Source: Acanthaster planci (lineage: Eukaryota > Echinodermata > Asteroidea > Valvatida > Acanthasteridae). Taken from it: DNA of 64,000 nt. The stretch covers positions 791,445 through 855,444 of the forward strand of contig NW_019091469.1 of the NCBI RefSeq assembly GCF_001949145.1, read 5' to 3'. A program made the position numbers and the translations under genes. The notes under the pieces are model-generated. The model saw only the letters and a program-made list of their open reading frames with translations, had not been told where the DNA came from and searched no databases. Shown piece by piece: positions 23,794 to 35,017 of this stretch (its first letter is position 1; each line of letters begins with the position of its first letter).

Positions 23794-26700
23794 CTAGGCC
23801 TCGTCGTCCGCTGGATAAGGATCTTCGTCATGGTAGGCCGGAGGCGGATGGGGACGATTCATCTCGACCTTTTCCTCGTCTTGGTACAAGGTAAGCATTT
23901 CATATCCGACCTGGAAAAGGGAAAAAGAGTACGGTGTGCCATTTTTCTCCGCAAATCCATGGCGGAATCTGACGTCTTGTTGCTGTAGCTAAGATTTTGT
24001 AATTGACATGATGTGGTGAAGCAAATGAAGATTTGGGGTGGTGCATATACGTCACGTTAGTTGCGGGCTTGCTGAGTAAGGCGAAAGCAGACCCTGTAAT
24101 TCGTTCGACCCTCCGTGGCCCTCGTACTATACCGTTAACATGGTAGTTTGTAATCAGAGAAGCGTGTGCTGAACTCTGCTTTTCGTATTATGCTACACCA
24201 GGGTTTTGATTCAATCCGTGCACATTAATTTGGATATTTTTAGTTGATTTTGACCATTGTCTGTGAGTTTCTTGCGCTTGCCAACAATCTTACTGAGATG
24301 TGGAAGTTGCTCCCAGCCATAATAACAATATTATTATCGTGTCGATTCGCATGATGTTTCAAAAAGGAACTCCTGATTTGTCATTCTGCATGTCAGGGAA
24401 GAGTACAGTTTCCAATGCATCTAAACAGTTAGTTTCCAAAACCACTAAACGCTGATTTATTCGTAAAAGTCTCCCATCCAACAGCCAACGAAAAGGGGAA
24501 GGCATTACCTTGGCAGCCCGCTCTATGTCCTCCTTTCGACCACGCCCTTCTCTCAGCTCTATGTACTGAGACAGCACGCAGATGTAACAAAAGACCTAAA
24601 CAGTGCCGACAGGAAAAAAAGAAAAAGGTTTCGTGTGATGATGTCAGGGTGTTGTCCTGTTCAGGCACACTGCATGACCACCCATCACGAGACAGGTGGT
24701 TTAGATTTCATCATTTGATCAAATCAGTAGGGCCTACACAAGCTTTTGCATGCGGTAGTCAGGCGAGGGAATTTATGAATTCCAAGGTTGATACCGTAGC
24801 GCTTCCAAGAACACGTGTGGATACATAAATAACTAAACTTTGGATTTGAAAATCCGCAACGTTGGTTCCAAAGCCAGACGATACCAAAACGCAATCAGCA
24901 AGTGTGGTTCCATTTTATGGATGGGGGCTGAGGTGGCTATGATGGACGTTTTGAAAAAAAGGAAGAACGCCTGATAATCAAGTAGGTGAATGTGAAAAAA
25001 GGGAAAATGCGGGGAACAGGAAGCGTTGGGTGACCTGGCTTGTTGTTACTCTCGTTTGGGCGCTGTCTCTTGTTGGTTGTGAACAAAGGATTCAAGCAGC
25101 GCACAAGTAGAGGCTTTTTTTACAGTGGTGTTTATACCCAGTGCATGCCTGCCGGCAGGATTGAAGCACTTACATTTATGATCACCATGGAGGCGTAGAT
25201 TCCAGTGAACAAGAAGAAACGGTACATCAGCACGCCAACCATCATCTGTATCTGTTATCAGATCAGAATAAAGTCGTTTCAAAGATGATTGGAAATTAAT
25301 TAAGTGGAATCTACTTCTACGCATTGTGAACAACAGGAGCAGCTGGAAATCACGTACACATCCCAGTCTAAAGATCTTTCTAAAGAATCGAACAGGTTGA
25401 TTCTTGTTATCATTCAAATAATGTTTGGGCATGGGAGACGAATTCTTGATCCAGACTACCTCACCAACTATCATTCAAAGAAAGTGTTCGACAAATTTGT
25501 CTGTGAATCGAACAGTTCAGCCGAAACATTACGCAGGTTGTCGTTAAGAAATTAAATTTCACTGTTGCGCCATTTGCTTAAAAACGGACCTTTACGACCA
25601 CAACGATGAACAGCGCACAGCAAAGTATCTCCAGAAGGATCATGATTGGTGTCACTATCATGTACGGCAGAAGGAGTAACCTGATGTCCTACAAGAGAAA
25701 TAGACAGCACAGTACCCTTGAAACCGGTCAGGGAGTTGTTCAAAGAAGAGTGGTATATACTTAATGGGAGAAGAACACAAGCTGAGAACGAACAACTCTC
25801 TACTTAATTATGCCAGTAAACGGGCCAGTAAATCAGTGTCGCTCTTGAGTTTCCATGGGGGGACGGAATCTTTTTCCGAAACACTCATCACTTTTTTAAT
25901 CCCTGAAATACCCCCTGAAAGGCACTTGTGCTCTTTCTTATGTAGTGGCTCTTAAAAAATTCGGTTAAAGTCTGTTTTGGGGGAGGATTTTTTTTTAGGT
26001 TCGGTTTGCTCCGGTTTGGTAAAGTTGGTTTGGTTTGATTTGATTTGGCTTAAAGAGCAGAAGTTGGCCCAGTTTTTTATGTGGCGTACACCTAAGTATG
26101 ATTTACTTACTCTACGGACGCCAATTAAAAGCAGCAAGCCCGTCACCCATACCAAGCTCCATATCCCCGCACCGACACAATACACCGTGTATAAATACTG
26201 CTTCATGTTAACGATAAAGTTCCCCGATAAAGTTCCGGCAGCTCCGTTGCTCAGCTGCAGGCTGGCTTGCCCGTTGCCCAGCTGGAGGCCTTGTCCGTTG
26301 CCTAGCTTGAGGCCTTGCCCGTTGCCTAGCTGGAGGCCTTGCCCGTTGCCTAGCTGGAAGCCGGTGGGTCCATTGCTCAACTGGGCCCCTTGACGGAAAA
26401 AAATGCAAGTATGTTCTCACACCCTCCATTACTCCATGTTACGATATTTTTATTCCAAGAAATAATAATAATAATAATAAAATTGACTATTTTAAATTTA
26501 AATTTAAATACATGATGCATGTTTATTTTCTTTTATATATCTCATTTGTAAAAAAAGATTAAACAAATTTGAATTGGCGTCCACAAATTTAAATTAAGTA
26601 AATTGATTAAAATCACAAACCACCTTAAATTTGGTTTACGCCCAGGTGAAATGTACACAATGTGGCACCTACCGGTTAGACAGTTCCTTTGGAGATACAG

Positions 26701-27528
26701 GTACTTAATCAAGGATAAAGTGCGTACATGTACGAGTTTTAAACCACACTGTAAGCTTTGACAAAACTGGAATTCAAAGGAATATTTTTTTCCATTTTTC
26801 CCCAAACAAAAATGTTGATTTAAATCAGTGATTCAGAAAAATAGCATTTAATTTAAATCGCGATTTAAAACGGTGATTTAAATGAAGTTGTTTTAAATCG
26901 GCTAACCCGGCGTCCCTGCATTTACATTTCGTCAGTATTTACAAAGAAAGAGGTTATTAACTGACAAAATACGTAAAATGGTTTCAGGCTCTAACAACTT
27001 GGTATGTTCTGTATTTACCAATGGAACCTACCAGGAATTCAGTGCCATATGTATTGAAAACACAAAGTAGAAAAATGCTTGTGTGTAAATATATGAGTAA
27101 CGAAACAAAGATGGCGTACCGTCCGGTTCATTGTTGATGATGTACAAGTTGTATACGATCCCTCCTACAAAGATCAAACTGTGGATCTACAAGTATGCAA
27201 AAAAATGCATTGAAAATACATTTATGACCTGGGATCAATTAGGTCTGACAGTGTGTACGTGTGAAGTCTACGAAGCTTCTGCAGTACTGCCAAATGAATG
27301 TGCCGTGATCTTTTGCGGGATTCCTTCGGTTTCTCCCCAATTCAAAGCATAAATGTACATTAAAATATTCTTAATAATAGTTGGAGCAGCGTTGGAAGCA
27401 AGAGTATGAAAACATGCACTAAAATGCAAAGTCGGTCGTTGGAGTCTTACCATCGTGAACACTGCGGCAGATGTGGATCCGTTGCGGACATTGCAGCAGC
27501 AACACTTCGGATTCCCTTTGGTAGCCAT
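23794..27528 (-). CDS. Gene C: LAPTM-like four-span membrane protein with an octapeptide-repeat luminal loop
   Basis: Exons are 27451-27528, 27120-27186, 26111-26388, 25590-25688, 25174-25245, 24509-24595 and 23794-23910. They give 265 codons plus TAG with the same phases as its neighbours. The start MATKGNPKCCCCNVRNGS matches the Cys-rich N-terminus of genes A and B. Exon 3 is 278 bp, against 92-116 bp in the paralogues, because residues 51-98 form about six 8-residue repeats of the type LQLGNGQG in the first luminal loop. TM2 is near 110-138, TM3 starts DIRLLLLPYM, and TM4 leads into VFCYICVLSQYIELREGRG. The tail VGYEMLTLYQDEEKVEM has a YEML tyrosine sorting signal, and HPPPAYHDE is a PPxY site; LAPTM4 tails combine both kinds of motif. 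Exon 4 uses a weak donor, GTCCGT. Exon 5 could start 6 bp earlier, at 25251. A minus-strand AATAAA at 23694-23699, about 95 nt past the stop, is a plausible polyadenylation signal. Confidence 0.8.
26238..26388 (-). repeat. In-frame 24-bp minisatellite in gene C exon 3
   Basis: About six 24-bp units encode the octapeptide series F/L-Q/K-LGNGQG, with more diverged first and last units (QLSNG). The period keeps the reading frame, so the array lengthens the first luminal loop without disrupting the gene. The paralogues lack it entirely, so it arose in this copy. Confidence 0.85.
26458..26910. repeat. AT-rich tract with TTTAAAT-type units
   Basis: An (AATAA)n-like run is followed by several ATTTAAATTTAAAT words and dispersed GATTTAAAT repeats. 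It lies in intron 2 of gene C. It may be a decayed element. Confidence 0.6.
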
Positions 27529-29628
27529 GTTTGTCGTCAGTGTGCTTCTGTTGGAATGAATTCAACCGACTGCATCGACTACGCAGACGCTGTGCCCACA
27601 GTACAGGTACAGGTACATGTAAATGTACATACATGTTGATGTACATGTACGTACCGTATTGACTGAACATGTACAATGGAAATTGGCCCACACCGACCGT
27701 GACGTACACAAACTACACAATGATGAGCTCAAGCAGTCCCAGCGTATTCTGAATATGGTGCGTCATAACTTTTTCATAAGCTACGTCATTTGTCCAATCA
27801 TATCGCTAAGGAATGACATTATGCCGTACCTGGTTTTTTTTCTGTGTGTGTTAAATCCCTACGCATATTTTATTCTGCATATTTAAATTAATCAAATCAG
27901 TTAATAAGAAAACGGCCAAATTTCAGTGAGTCCAAGTTTTATGTGACATCAGCCATTATGCACGCTTAAATGCGTAGAACTCCGCTGGAAATGCAAATGG
28001 CAGCTCACGAAAGTACAGGTAAGCCAGACCGTCCGCGCAAGAATGCGGTACTGTTTTAATAACGTTGTGACCTTTATTAACGTTCTCATATTTAATAACT
28101 TTTTGAAAATTACATGTGATAAGCATGCGTGTGGGCCCCTGAGGTAAACTACTTTTATTTGGTTTAATCAGATGAAGAAAGTCTGTGAGGATCGGGGAAT
28201 GAAAAACGGAGAAAATTTTGATGGCTTGACTTCAGGATTGCCTCTTTTGTGGTAACGGTATTTTTCCACAAGGGGTAAAGGTAGCGCGGGTCAAGTGGAT
28301 TTACAGGCTACCTCCGATCTTACTCTTTACGGTGGATAAAGCCTGTCAGTTTGGAGGTATATAGGAAATCGACCGTGCAGCGATTGGCAACTCCTCTGCG
28401 GAATATTGGACATGGCCTTTACCAGGTTAAGGGTGACATTGTCTTTTGTTTAAGGCAAATGAGAATGGAGTTGTGAGGACATTAATTTCTCCCTCCCCAC
28501 ATCATTTTTGGGTAGTTCATTATATAACGGTATCCCCCAAAGCTATACAGAACAAGTGTGTGTATCCCTGCAAGTGTACGTGTGTGATGGTGGAAGTGTA
28601 CGGTGGCCCTGGAAGGACATCACCAATCGTCAACATTGACGTCAATATTTGTGACCAAGTTCGCGACTCGTTGTATGTCCGGTCGCAAATATTGCCGCGA
28701 ATTTTCAGGTTTCCGGCAAGCTAGGCGGAAATGAAGTGTTCACGCGCACACGCAATGACTTACATTTTCAGCTTGAAGTTGTTATTCGGCTGGGCAGTTT
28801 TGGCACAGCGTTAAAAAGCAATTGTTGTGTCTATAGCTGAGCAAGTTTTCTCTCTGCCTGGCTTACTGCAGGAAAAAGAATCCCGGCAATATTTGCGAAA
28901 GGAGATACTGTTCTGAATTTGATCGCAAATATTGGCGTCAATATTCGTGACTGAAGAGCAATTAACTCGTGAATTTTGGTCGCAAATATTGACGACAATA
29001 TTGACGATTAACGATGTCCCTCCACAGAGAAGATAAAAGGAAATAGACATAGCCAAAGAGCAGCAAGTAATGGTAAAACAGGTATTTTATTCCCAATTAA
29101 ATTATTTCAGAAATATGGATTCTTTGGATAATAAAGAATGATTGCCTTTTCTTCAGTTGCACCTTTGCAATGGTTATACTGCTAAACATTAACATTGTTA
29201 TTTATGTACTCCAACCTTCAAGAAGTTGAATGGAACGTTGATTCATATACGCAGGATGCCTAGTAATTAAGATTTCCAATAAATTTCCAGATTGATCTGT
29301 TCATACACACCAAGAGGTTTTTAAGGCTGATTTTTTTTCGAGTTCCGTTAATTCCATAATGCCATGACGCCTGCAGCTACTTCAACCACAAATAGTAATG
29401 TTTGCTTTAATTTGTTATTTCTTCGAGACATTTCCGAAGGTGTTCTTTTAACTTAAGTCCCACCCTCATTCTGTCATCACAAAAATAATCCTTTTGTCAT
29501 ATATTTTTAAGGTCAGTGCATAAATACAGAAGTATAAAATTTGGACGTGTTTTGCAGGCCCTTCTCTGGTATAGACATGAAATAGTCATCGGCTGAGCAA
29601 AGGTCCAGTCAGCTAAAAAACAGTTAAG
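27529..29628. other. Intergenic region between genes C and D
   Basis: TACATGTA-rich sequence at 27.60-27.65 kb lies just upstream of gene C exon 1, followed by an upstream CCAAT near 27.79 kb. The long-TIR MITE fills 28.61-29.02 kb. The rest is AT-rich with nothing recognised. Confidence 0.55.
28611..29023. mobile_element. Long-TIR MITE between genes C and D
   Basis: The terminal inverted repeats are about 46 bp (28611-28656 and 28978-29023) and differ at only a few positions. Both carry GGACATC near the tip and the words ATCGTCAA and GTCAATATTTG. Subterminal copies of CGCAAATATT recur inside (near 28683, 28893 and 28923). No coding capacity is seen in the roughly 413 bp. No clear target duplication is seen and the superfamily is unassigned. 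Confidence 0.72.
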
Positions 29629-32600
29629 TTAGTAGCGCCTGGGTTGGGATGCAGTCATGGCTATTGATGGAGATTGCACAGGGAAGACGCTTTCCTGAAA
29701 TTGCACAAACGAAAAAAAACATGTTGAAATAAAACAAAAGTGTTAAATATGTTAAACTTCAACATATTTGTAGAATATAAAAGGACGTACGTAGCAAAAG
29801 GAAATCTTTATCGTTTTGTTGGGGGGAGCCCATTTTACGTCGTTTTAGTCACTCTCCCAAGGATCCTTCGCTCACTGCTTTGTCTGTGCAACTTCGCTTT
29901 GATTTCAGAATGGTGATTCCAGTCAGTGAGTGACTTGACGTAGCCCTAAACCCTCGCTGAGGTCACTCAGTACAGACCTAATTTTGGAAGGTCAATCCTC
30001 ATCAAGCCCCTTATCTCTGGAAGAGGATCAAGGTGCACGTTAGCAACGAAACATAGGACTAGAACGGGAATGCAAAAGTTGTTTCTTTAAGGCTTTCAGA
30101 AAGATTCTGAGAGAATCCAAATGTCAGACCCTCTAAATTTTTCGACTGGGCCGGGTTTTCTTACAGGGGGAAAAAGATTGCCTCAAAGAGCGGTGAACGA
30201 GGGCCCACTCAGTCTGTTTGCCAAAGGGACAAATGGGACAATACACGCGGGAAAATCCCTTTCTGGCACCGCAGCACCACCGTTCTTTGTAGACGCATTG
30301 ATCCGGCCGAAAGTGAGCCTTTCAGCGTAGGCTCATGTGTGACCTTCAAATATTTTATGAAAGGGTATTGACAGCGCCTGAATGCTGACAACATCTGTTA
30401 TGTTGAACTTCAGCATGCTTATAAGACCACAGCGATAAATGCATTTAGTTAAGATATTAACAATTCTCGCACTACATTCAGTTTAGTTTCAACTTTTGTG
30501 GCCAAACAAACCTGATCTGTATTATTCCTTTATTAGAACCGTAGGTTATAAGTCGAACCGTTTAAATTAAAACATGCAAGCTATAGAATTGAATAAGCAT
30601 GAACCAATCATAATGCTCACACGTACCTGTCTGACCAATCTCGCGTCCTCCCCGTAACGCAATTCCTGGTAACGCGAGATCACACAGAGTAAACTCAGTG
30701 ACTGCAATTAAATAGATCTATATTATTTTTGAGGGTCTTCAGTTGTTGGCCATTTTTTTCTTATTTTTATATAAACGGAATTTCATTTAATAATTTAAAG
30801 TGTGACATCGTTGAAGGAAGAGAACTATGTTACAGCTATTCGTTTCTACACATAAATCATCCAGGGAAGAAAGACTAGTACACTACATGTACATACATGT
30901 AGGCTTCTCTATTCAAATTGTGAACGCGGAATTTACTCATTCAAAATAGATTCTATGAAAGAGACAGCATGCTTGCTGTGCACATAAACAATCAGCAAAG
31001 GAGACAATTGTATCTAGAGAAATCTACAAAAATGCAGGACTTTCTGTGTACAAACTTATGTAACATTGGGGCTTTCGTCCTGGGATGACGCCACAGTTTT
31101 GCTCGTGAATATGGAAATGCTCATTAGCATGAAAACCAAAGAGGAAGTAAAATACCCTCTGAAATAGTGTAACAAATGTTAAAAAATCAGGCTAGCTGAC
31201 ACACAAGTGCATTTTAAAGTGCCGCATTCAAACAACTTGATCGCAGCTACCCTTCATTAAAGATCTCGGAAATGATTTTGATTTCTTTTTGTCAAAGCCA
31301 TAACTTACGTCGAGGACAATAAATACTCCTGACAGAGAGAGTGCAGTGAGGTTGAACACGTCGTTGACGTAGCCCTCGTCAAAAGCCTATGGAAAGAAAT
31401 GATTAAGACCGGTGGCTTTATTTAAGCCTGACATTTTCCTTTTGGGGCGTGGGGTTCAAGGCTAATACGATTGGGTTGGAGCCTGTATTATACGAAATTT
31501 ATATGCATCCTTCTGCGGTGTTATTTTTGATAAAAACTGTTATCTATCGTGTAATATCTGTCCGCGATGCTTTTTGCATGTTATAACTACCCCTTTCCTT
31601 CCGTGACAATACGAGATCCCTGGTTTATTTATTTATTTGTTTATTTACTCCATTTCTTTACCCAGGGTATGCCCAAACAGTTTCAAGCTGGTTTCCATTG
31701 GGGCTGTGCGATCATTACAAGTTAATAAAATAGTTAGAAACTCGCAAGGAAAAGTAAAATTGACACAATACGACAAACGTTAATATTTACAAATACAGAC
31801 CGCTCAAATATCATACACGTGTGAAACATTTAAATAATCATGTGTTTTCCTAGTTACAGGTAATCTTTTTTATTATTATATTTGTATATGTGTATGAATA
31901 GCACGTAAGCCTATTTCAAGAACAAAACGACCAAGGTGTAAAGTGATATGCGTTTATAGGCCTTGGCAATGTGATAACTGTGACGTTGAATAGTGGCCTG
32001 TGTGAATGATCGCGAGGCAAGCACGTGGGTGGCGCGTTGCATTGTGATAGGTTTATTTCAAAGTTCAGATACTGGGGTTGAAATACACCCGCGTAAAACA
32101 GGCATAATTTTCGGCCACAGCCGGGGTACTCTCGTGTCCCTGGCAAACAGCTACTGAAGGTGGCGGTTTCCATGGACACCAAGCGTGGCTAGGATAATTT
32201 GAGTCTTAAACAGCCATCCAAACGAGACGAATGCTTCTCAACAAGTTGTAAGCCCGCTGTACTCACCAAGATCAGGATATACAGGTAGAGAGCGCACAGA
32301 GCACAGTGAACCAGGATAGCGAGGATCGCCGCCACTATGTACGGTATGAGCAAGCCCCGACGATCCTGCAGCCAAAATTTAAAGATAACCGGAAATAATG
32401 TGTAATGGCCGACGACCTTAGTAGAAAAAATAAGCTTGTGCTGATTCTAAGATCGATTCGTAACAGGAGAAAGAAGAAACAAATGGAGTCCAAAAACAAA
32501 CAAAAATAAAAAAGTAAAACCAAGAAAGGACGACCCAGTGCCCACTGATCAGTTTACCGACTTAACAACTTGATCAGCGCACCAGCCAACTGTTTTTAGA

Positions 32601-35017
32601 CGGGTTTATATCACAATGTCCTTGCTTTTAGATTTAGAGGACCACTGATCGTTGAAACGTGCCCCCTTCCTTCCCGAGCGTGTACAATTTGAAGCAGGCG
32701 ACGACCTCTTCTTTTAGAAGTGGCGTAATTTGAGCAGGTGACTGGGGATGAGGGATACGGGGGGGGGATAATTTGCCTGGTCATAGAAATTTGAATAGCA
32801 AGGGGGGGGCTGACACCACATGACTCTATAACTCTACAGATGTGCATGCATGTAATATGTATTTCCTTCATGCAGAATCTTACATCAGGACGGCGTATTT
32901 ATGGCTATATTGAAACTTTTCTCCCTTTTTGAGTTCTATTGAAGACCGTTTTTTGGGTTGGAAGTCGGACAAATTTTCCACTCTCCACCATGCGTTTTCT
33001 AAACATGGATGCGGAAAAGTGCCTGGGGGAATATGACTCAATAGCCCATCCCCCACTAGTTCGATCAAGGACGATAGTTCGACTAACTCTGATCGAACGC
33101 ACGCTAATCGATGATGGTTGGACTAGTCTAGACGTCAATTTGCGACCGGCCTACCAAGGTTGGTGGTGTCGCCGAGTGCCATAGCCGTTTTTAATAGCAC
33201 AGTGCAGGGAAGACCACTTGGTAGAAAAAATAGTGGAACAGAGAAAATTTGAGTAAAGCGATTGTAAATTGCCATTTTCACTTTTCTTTGGTTATTTTGT
33301 CCTTCCGACGACCACGTTTTCTCCTCATAGACCTAAGTGACGTTAACAAAGGTTGACTACAGTCCTTCACACATCAACTTCATTGCACATGCGCTAGGTG
33401 CGTCATGAACCATGCCACAAGTTATCTACTCCTCTTTTATCGGACTTGCCAATGCTTTTTCCAGTGTGGTGTAACGCCCAAAATTGCCCCTTTGGGAAAT
33501 TTCTAGACCCGCCGGTGCACTTTAGTACGCTCGATTACTTGTATAGTTAAAAGGAAAAAGTAGGCCTAAGCACTAATATGGGTTTGTCAAAACAAGTAAA
33601 GTCTGTATATGCCATTCTACTTACGCAACAAACTCCTGCTACCAGGAGAAAGGATGACAGAAATAAGAATACCCAGAGTCCCACACCAACGGCGTAACCG
33701 TAATAAAACGGGGCGATATCTGAAACTGAAAGAAGACACACACGCACATTCCTCATTGTATCAGACTGCGTTCCTTGCGAGAAGTCACAATGTCATTGGG
33801 ATAAGATCAAGTGTTTCTCAGAAATGGACCGAGGAAGGGATAGCAAAAAGTGCTGTGGGACATGGAAGTTATGTGTACATGAGAACACCACTTTAATGTA
33901 TGCTAAAAAAAACAGCGATGCTCGTGATTTTGGGGTGTATTTCTTATGTATTCTGTTCGGATAGTCACAGGGATCACCTGACTGACTTACATGATTCCGT
34001 CTGTAAAATTCCAGATTCGTACAGGTTATAGCCGCCCCACGCTGCCCAGGCAAGTGATGTCACCTGTTCACCAAGAAATTCATCTGGGGTAAGTGTGCTT
34101 TATAAACAACACTTCATCGGCCACCGTATCACAGCAAAGCAACTCTAATATACCTGTGGCATACTTATTACTCCGTGACACATCTTAACAACTTCATTGA
34201 GTACATTTTGATTTGTGTTCCATGGTGGCACTACTCAAGGCTTGTTGGCCCCTCCCCCATTCCCTTTTCCATGAGGTTGGAGGACAAAGAAGCTTTCATT
34301 TGTAGCACTGGCACACACTGCGGCCAAAGCCTGTGAACAGCATCCCTCTCCCCGAAAAGTATCTCCATAGCGAGGAAATATAGTACCCAAGTTACACCTG
34401 AACCATAGACCACACGACCAACATTGTTTCGGCAGCGAAAGCAAACCCGTTGCTAATGACGTCAACCTATGGCACCCTGTAATTTTCCTCACTGGCCGTG
34501 GACTGTGATTGAAGGCGCTGCGTATTGCAAACTGGAACTTCATGTTGGCGATTTACAAGACAGTGCGCCACCAAGAGGTTGCCACGGAGAGGTAATTATT
34601 CAAGTTTATAGTCGAGAGACTGCTACTCGAAATACACATACGAATCTTCCTCTCTTCAAAAAATCGTAAATAATTGAAGTTGCCAGCCTATGTAAGTTGT
34701 CGACCATTTCCTACAATGTACGGCGACAAAGGCCTTTCTGTGACAACGTCTTGGTGGCGCACTGTATTGTGAATCTACTGATGGCCCTTACTTTAAATGC
34801 AGCAATCTACTAAAGCCATTCTGATCTTTCCACGTAAGCTGCCCGACCCCGTCACTTCTATTTGCAATGTCTTCCTTTGCAGTTTACACCCCCTTGCATC
34901 TCTCGTAACCTTAGCTGGGCGTCACTACAGACATCTTCGATTTACCACTGAGAAGATGCCAGCCACTATGCAACCTCTCTGCAGGCCACAGCAACAACAA
35001 CTCTTGAGGATGGGCAT
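29629..35017 (-). CDS. Gene D: short, divergent LAPTM-like four-span membrane protein
   Basis: Exons are 34946-35017, 33991-34063, 33625-33719, 32267-32365, 31309-31386, 30627-30701 and 29629-29694. All have GT-AG borders, phases are 0,1,0,0,0,0, and the frame is 185 codons plus TAA. The start MPILKSCCCCGLQRGCIVAG keeps the Cys cluster followed by Arg-Gly. Exon 3 gives TM2 (WVFLFLSSFLLVAGVCC), exon 4 opens DRRGLLIPYIV for TM3, exon 5 has luminal GYVNDVFNLT with one N-glycosylation sequon, and exon 6 has LLCVISRYQELRYGED. The cytosolic tail is only about 35 residues and ends ASQPRRY. It lacks the PPxY and YxxPhi motifs of its neighbours, so its trafficking or ubiquitin-ligase contacts probably differ. 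It is the most diverged of the four, and exon 1 was found only by its position and Cys-rich pattern. It lies 2.1 kb upstream of gene C in the array. Confidence 0.76.
31072..31140. repeat. Dispersed CRE-containing repeat, copy 2 (in gene D intron)
   Basis: The core reads GGGATGACGCCACAGTTTTG, then CTCGTGAATATGGAAATG and CTCATTAGCATGAA. It lies between exons 5 and 6 of gene D. It shares words and order with the other two copies. Confidence 0.5.
31618..31735. repeat. TTTA-rich tract and repeat-like flank
   Basis: TTTATTTATTTATTTGTTTATTT is followed by sequence that looks like the end of a retroelement. It lies in intron 4 of gene D. The assignment is tentative. Confidence 0.4.
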
